Of a stretch of 8,954 nt of DNA, positions 6,031-8,954 are shown in pieces (the first letter of the stretch is position 1; every line of letters starts with the position of its first letter). Below the pieces are notes generated by a model that saw only the letters and a program-made list of their open reading frames with translations, was not told the origin of the DNA and searched no databases. The translations under genes and the position numbers were made by a program. This DNA comes from Clostridia bacterium (GTDB lineage: Bacteria; Bacillota; Clostridia; HGM11514), in the NCBI GenBank assembly GCA_900757255.1, contig CAAENE010000059.1, positions 1 to 8,954 of the forward strand, read 5' to 3'.

Positions 6031-8256
6031 TTATTTCATTAATTCAACAGCAATTTTAGCATTTTTTTCAGCCAGGAGTTTAAACTCACTGATTTTACTC
6101 TCTAAAATATCCCGATAGGACGCATTATGTTCAATCATTTCATCCACTAAGCTTTGCAGATTTTTTTCAGATATATCGTCAATTTCCAGAACCAGATTAT
6201 TATTCACCGAATGCATAAAGCTGTTTACTTTAGGATCATAGGAAATGCCGATAGACGGGACGCAGACATTGGCTGCATAAATAATGGTATGCAAGCGCAT
6301 AGCAATTACAAATTCCGAATGCTGAATGATATCCATCATTTCATCGGCACGCATGTATTCTTCAGCGAAAACTGCACCAAATTTGATTTCTTTTGCGGTC
6401 ATTTTAGAAAAAGCTAAATCACTTGGAAATTGCATTGGCAAAAACACTGGTATATATCCGTACTTTTTCCAGATATAACTGTAAACTTTTGATAATATGC
6501 CTATGAGCTTATCATCAAAGTCCTTCCAGCAGCGAATAGATACTACATAATATTTCCGCCCTTCCGGTAAAGACAGCCTCGCTTTTCCCGCATGGTTCAC
6601 TTCAATTGTGAAGGCTGGGTCAGCAGTCACTTCAACCGGAGGATTCGCAACGCCAAGTGCTTCCAATTCCTGCTTAGAAGTTTCTTCACGCAGAGTGATA
6701 TAATCAACTTTATTTAAAACTTTCCTGACAATACGTCGGTTGCATTTTTTACGAATCGGTCCAACTCCGTTGGCATAAATCATTATTTTAAGTCCCAGCA
6801 TTTTCCCCATTTGGATAATAAACAAATAATAGAGCAAAGATTTTGTACTGGTAACATCCTGCAAAAGGCTGCCGCCGCCGCTGATTAAGAGCCGGCTGTG
6901 CTTCATCCAATATAAAATTTTCAAATAACTCATCCTGTTAATAGAGCTGACTTTATGCTGGCGCTGGGTCTCCTCCGGATTTTTTGACAGGACAAGCAGA
7001 TCGATATCTTCCTTTTCTTTTTTTAATACGTTAATCAAGGCATTTAAGAGAGTTTCATCCCCGCTGTTATTAAACCCATAATAGCCGGAAATCATCGCGT
7101 CCACCCTGCCATAGCGCGGAATTTTGTTCAGCGAAAGCGCAGCCCGGTAAGCATCAGCCGTATCGGCTGCCATTTTTTCTACAGAGTAACGCTCTAAAAT
7201 TAACTGTTTGGAGTAATCCGCAATCTCGTTTTTTTGTTGAGAGGGCATTTCATAAAATCGGATAATATCTTCATACAATTTCTGTTCTTGCGGTTCTTCT
7301 GTGTTTCTGCAGGTAAAATTACTCAATATGGCAGTTTCTAATTGATCCTTTGTAAATAAACCGATATATCCCTCGTTTCCAGCAACAATAACCGGTTTCC
7401 GTCCGCCCATTGCTTCCAGCGCAGAGCGGGAAACGCCGACAAACAAGTCGGACATGGCAACAAACTTGTTGATATCCGTCCTGGCGCCCGTCAGCGTTAC
7501 CAAGTTTCGTCCAGCCTTTTGATTGACCTCGCCGGCTAACTTTGATAAATCGTCAAAGACGTCTCCGCCTCCTACAATTACAATTTCAAGATCGTCTATT
7601 GTTTGCTCCAGCCTGTCCGCAATATTGCACAGCTGAAAGGCAACTTTAGCGCGGTCCGAATCCATTCGGGAAATATAAACGATTTTAAAGCTTTCCTGTT
7701 TTAAGCCAAACTCTTTTAAAACGCCGCTGTAATCAACCTGTTCGGAAAACCGTTCAGTGTTGATGCCGTTAATTGTAACATTGATATCACTTTCCCGCAC
7801 GCTGTAATTATCCAGCAGATATTTTTTGATATCGCTGCTGACAGCTACCGTCTTATCGCCCCAATTCGTGATATATTTGAGCCCATAGGAGGTCTTAAAA
7901 ACCCAATGGGCTGTAGTGACAAATGGAATATTATATTTTTTGCAGATTTTTCCTGATATAAATCCCGGGATTCTTGCGTGGGCATGAATCAGATCAAATC
8001 GCTGACTTTCTACAATACTGCACAGCATTTTATAAGACCTGATAACGTCACGCGGATTCTTAGTATGAAGCGGAACAGTATAATGGGTAATTCCATTTTT
8101 AGTAAGCTCCTCCACATATGCACCGCCATTGGAAGCAACTGAAATATCATATCCCATTTTAGTAAGGCCGATCGCCAGCTCCAGTATATGTGTTTCTGCC
8201 CCGCCGATATCAAGAGACATCTGCGTCATCAGTACTTTCACTCTGTTTTTCGACAT
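6031..8256 (-). CDS. csaB: GT4 glycosyltransferase fused to CsaB-type polysaccharide pyruvyl transferase
   Basis: A 741-residue cytosolic protein with two enzyme halves. Residues about 5-375 are a GT4 (GT-B fold) transferase: the donor/acceptor loop IGGAETHILELA (17-28), HAHARIPGF (91-99), NGINTERF (163-170), the phosphate-binding YISRMDSDRAK (194-204) and SALEAMGGRKPVIV (278-291). In the usual EX7E pair only the second Glu (281) is present; position 273 is Val. Residues about 386-735 are the pyruvyl transferase: GYYGFNNSGDETLL (391-404), LISGGGSLLQDVTSTKSL (457-474), YANGVGPI (494-501), TADPAF (544-549), AMRLHTIIYAA (652-662) and ISYDPKV (671-677). CsaB adds pyruvate from PEP to a ManNAc of the secondary cell wall polymer that SLH-domain proteins bind. 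The fusion suggests one protein both builds and pyruvylates the polymer (inference). I chose the ATG at 8256, with GGGG 9 bases upstream; a GTG at 8286 would add 10 residues without a ribosome binding site. It is divergent from the phosphodiester glycosidase gene. Confidence 0.92.
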   Translation of the reverse strand: MSKNRVKVLMTQMSLDIGGAETHILELAIGLTKMGYDISVASNGGAYVEELTKNGITHYTVPLHTKNPRDVIRSYKMLCSIVESQRFDLIHAHARIPGFISGKICKKYNIPFVTTAHWVFKTSYGLKYITNWGDKTVAVSSDIKKYLLDNYSVRESDINVTINGINTERFSEQVDYSGVLKEFGLKQESFKIVYISRMDSDRAKVAFQLCNIADRLEQTIDDLEIVIVGGGDVFDDLSKLAGEVNQKAGRNLVTLTGARTDINKFVAMSDLFVGVSRSALEAMGGRKPVIVAGNEGYIGLFTKDQLETAILSNFTCRNTEEPQEQKLYEDIIRFYEMPSQQKNEIADYSKQLILERYSVEKMAADTADAYRAALSLNKIPRYGRVDAMISGYYGFNNSGDETLLNALINVLKKEKEDIDLLVLSKNPEETQRQHKVSSINRMSYLKILYWMKHSRLLISGGGSLLQDVTSTKSLLYYLFIIQMGKMLGLKIMIYANGVGPIRKKCNRRIVRKVLNKVDYITLREETSKQELEALGVANPPVEVTADPAFTIEVNHAGKARLSLPEGRKYYVVSIRCWKDFDDKLIGILSKVYSYIWKKYGYIPVFLPMQFPSDLAFSKMTAKEIKFGAVFAEEYMRADEMMDIIQHSEFVIAMRLHTIIYAANVCVPSIGISYDPKVNSFMHSVNNNLVLEIDDISEKNLQSLVDEMIEHNASYRDILESKISEFKLLAEKNAKIAVELMK

Positions 8257-8391
8257 TCCTTTTATCCCCAATCTCATAGTTATCACTGTTCGTTTATTAA
8301 ATCATAAGTGCAAGCCGCTAATCGGCCCGGCTTCACACCGATTCAATAAACACATAACAGAAAAGCGGCTGCGCTTTTCCTCCTTGATGTT
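8257..8391 (-). promoter_or_regulatory. Structured 5' leader of the GT4-CsaB gene
   Basis: The mapped promoter predicts a leader of about 135 bases. In transcript order it contains AAGGAGG (8385-8379), a strong Shine-Dalgarno sequence with no start codon at normal spacing. It then has an 8-base hairpin (8372-8379 with 8360-8367). A 7-base stem (8345-8351 with 8292-8298, extendable by G-U pairs) closes a domain holding two crossing stems. Stem A pairs 8328-8333 with 8312-8317 and can add GUG/CAC across a bulged G. Stem B pairs 8338-8343 with 8320-8325, that is, with the loop of stem A. A and B form either a tight pseudoknot or two exclusive hairpins. No U-tailed terminator follows, so any control would act on translation or RNA stability. 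I do not recognise a known riboswitch family. Confidence 0.45.
8302..8355 (-). other. Possible 17-codon leader ORF upstream of the GT4-CsaB gene
   Basis: An ATG at 8355 opens a 17-codon frame ending in TGA at 8304-8302, spanning the crossing stems of the leader. The strong AAGGAGG is 23 bases upstream, too far in a linear RNA. The 20-base hairpin 8360-8379 lies exactly between and would bring it near the ATG when folded. Short ORFs arise by chance, so this is tentative. Confidence 0.2.
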
Positions 8392-8400
8392 GTGTTTATT
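8345..8400. repeat. Inverted repeat spanning the GT4-CsaB transcription start
   Basis: AATAAACACA (8345-8354) and TGTGTTTATT (8391-8400) are perfect 10-base inverted arms around a 36-base centre that itself holds the 8-base hairpin 8360-8379. The right arm overlaps the -10 of the minus-strand promoter, so in RNA only the left arm would be present. As DNA it could be a paired operator or a looping site. Confidence 0.45.
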
Positions 8401-8426
8401 ATAGAATAAATTCCAGTATTATGCAA
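8398..8426 (-). promoter_or_regulatory. Sigma-A-type promoter of the GT4-CsaB gene
   Basis: On the minus strand TTGCAT (8426-8421) is followed after exactly 17 bases by a perfect TATAAT (8403-8398). Transcription should begin near 8391. Confidence 0.75.
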
Positions 8427-8436
8427 GAACTTTTGA

Positions 8437-8465
8437 TTGTAATTGACAGCATTTTGTGGTACAAT
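8437..8465 (+). promoter_or_regulatory. Promoter of the phosphodiester glycosidase gene
   Basis: TACAAT at 8460-8465 with TG at 8457-8458 forms an extended -10. TTGTAA at 8437-8442 gives a -35 with a 17-base spacer. A perfect TTGACA also lies at 8443-8448 but is only 11 bases from this -10, too close to serve it. The -35 lies 10 bases from the -35 of the divergent promoter. Confidence 0.6.
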
Positions 8466-8496
8466 AGTTAGTAATAATATGCGAGGTGTCTGACTT

Positions 8497-8954
8497 ATGA
8501 AAAAATTATTAAAATCACTTGTGAGTTTAACTGCAATCCTTTCCATCTTAGTCACCGGCGCCTACGCCGGAACGGTGTTCCAGTATGAAACGCCGACAAC
8601 ACTTGCTGATGGAATCACCTTGACCAATATCAACCGTTTTACAACCTCAGGCTGGCTCAATATTAATGTAGCCAGAATCGACCTGAATAATCCAGATGTA
8701 AAATTAAAAGTACTTACCGCTTCCGACAGTGATATTACCCAGTTGGGTACCGTGAAAAAAATGGCAGAAAAAGAAAATACTGATGTTGCCATTAATACCG
8801 ACTTTTTTCAGTGGAGCAGCACCCAGTCGGGCCATGGTTCTTCACTTGGTCCCGTTATAAAAGACGGTGAAATGCAATCTTCCCCGTCCTCAGATAATAG
8901 CTTTGCAGGAATGTTTTTAGATCAATCGGATATGGTTTATATGGACTATTTTAA
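8497..8954 (+). CDS. Secreted phosphodiester glycosidase (NAGPA-domain) protein, N-terminal part
   Basis: The frame is open from the ATG at 8497 to the window edge, giving 152 residues and cut at the right border. GAGGTG at 8483-8488 lies 8 bases upstream. Residues 1-24 are a signal peptide ending AYA. The exported part shows the start of the NAGPA/DUF2233 family: GITLTNINRFTTSGWLNINV (39-58), LNNPDVKLKVLTA (63-75), then VAINTDFFQ (97-105) in place of the common AINGDFF, and GPVIKDGEM (118-126). Family members cleave N-acetylglucosamine-1-phosphodiester or related links. In clostridia many carry extra C-terminal surface domains such as SLH repeats; here that part is outside the window. The divergent arrangement with the CsaB fusion suits a shared role in cell-envelope glycans. 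Confidence 0.88.
   Translation, partial: MKKLLKSLVSLTAILSILVTGAYAGTVFQYETPTTLADGITLTNINRFTTSGWLNINVARIDLNNPDVKLKVLTASDSDITQLGTVKKMAEKENTDVAINTDFFQWSSTQSGHGSSLGPVIKDGEMQSSPSSDNSFAGMFLDQSDMVYMDYF

Noticed and set aside
8291..8352. Known riboswitch class (preQ1, ZTP, fluoride or c-di-GMP) in the CsaB leader
   Set aside because: The conserved sequence blocks of these classes, as I know them, are not present; only the general pseudoknot-like layout is similar.
8443..8448. Perfect TTGACA as -35 of the phosphodiester glycosidase gene
   Set aside because: It is only 11 bases from the good -10 at 8460, and nothing at 16-18 bases resembles a -10. TTGTAA at 8437 fits the spacing better.
8343..8555. 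Minus-strand open frame of 70 codons in the divergent promoter region
   Set aside because: It overlaps both promoters and the start of the phosphodiester glycosidase gene, has no ribosome binding site, and its product resembles nothing.
8562..8792. Minus-strand open frame inside the phosphodiester glycosidase gene
   Set aside because: The plus-strand frame is open, has a signal peptide and family motifs, so this is a shadow.

Overview
The window looks like chromosomal DNA of an endospore-forming, low-to-mid GC member of the Bacillota, most likely class Clostridia. Within it, the Oscillospirales/Ruminococcaceae side is a guess. The grounds are an alpha/beta-type small acid-soluble spore protein, strong AGGAGG-like ribosome binding sites, sigma-A-like promoters, U-tailed hairpin terminators, a CsaB-type pyruvyl transferase and clostridial-style secreted proteins. 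No rRNA, tRNA, CRISPR array, transposase or phage gene is visible.

Left part, plus strand (1-4071). First comes a small secreted protein of unknown function (85-831), closed by a hairpin terminator. A 490-base AT-rich gap follows. It carries a good extended -10 promoter, a 19-base inverted repeat at the expected transcription start and a leader of about 190 bases. The leader feeds an 889-residue secreted modular GH16 glycan hydrolase (1324-3993). A symmetric hairpin at 4038-4071 serves as terminator for this gene and for the convergent spore-protein gene.

Middle part, minus strand (4090-5838). It holds the spore DNA-binding protein gene, then (in gene order) a short Mur-ligase-like protein that lacks the ATP loop, followed by a protein with two OB folds whose second half resembles single-stranded DNA-binding protein. 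These last two probably form one transcript, starting at an extended -10 promoter and ending at the hairpin 4469-4493.

Right part (5971-8954). A large minus-strand gene encodes a fusion of a GT4 glycosyltransferase with a CsaB-type polysaccharide pyruvyl transferase. It is divergent from a plus-strand secreted phosphodiester glycosidase (NAGPA-domain) gene that runs off the right edge. The two promoters lie nearly back to back. The fusion gene has a leader of about 135 bases with several nested and crossing stems, a stray strong Shine-Dalgarno sequence and a possible 17-codon leader ORF.

The common theme is the cell surface: glycan hydrolysis (GH16), pyruvylation of a secondary cell wall polymer (the usual anchor for SLH proteins) and phosphodiester-linked sugar processing. 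Spore and DNA-binding housekeeping genes lie between. The most unusual items are the GT4-CsaB fusion with its structured leader and the Mur-like/tandem-OB gene pair. All function calls come from reading motifs by eye; no database search was possible.
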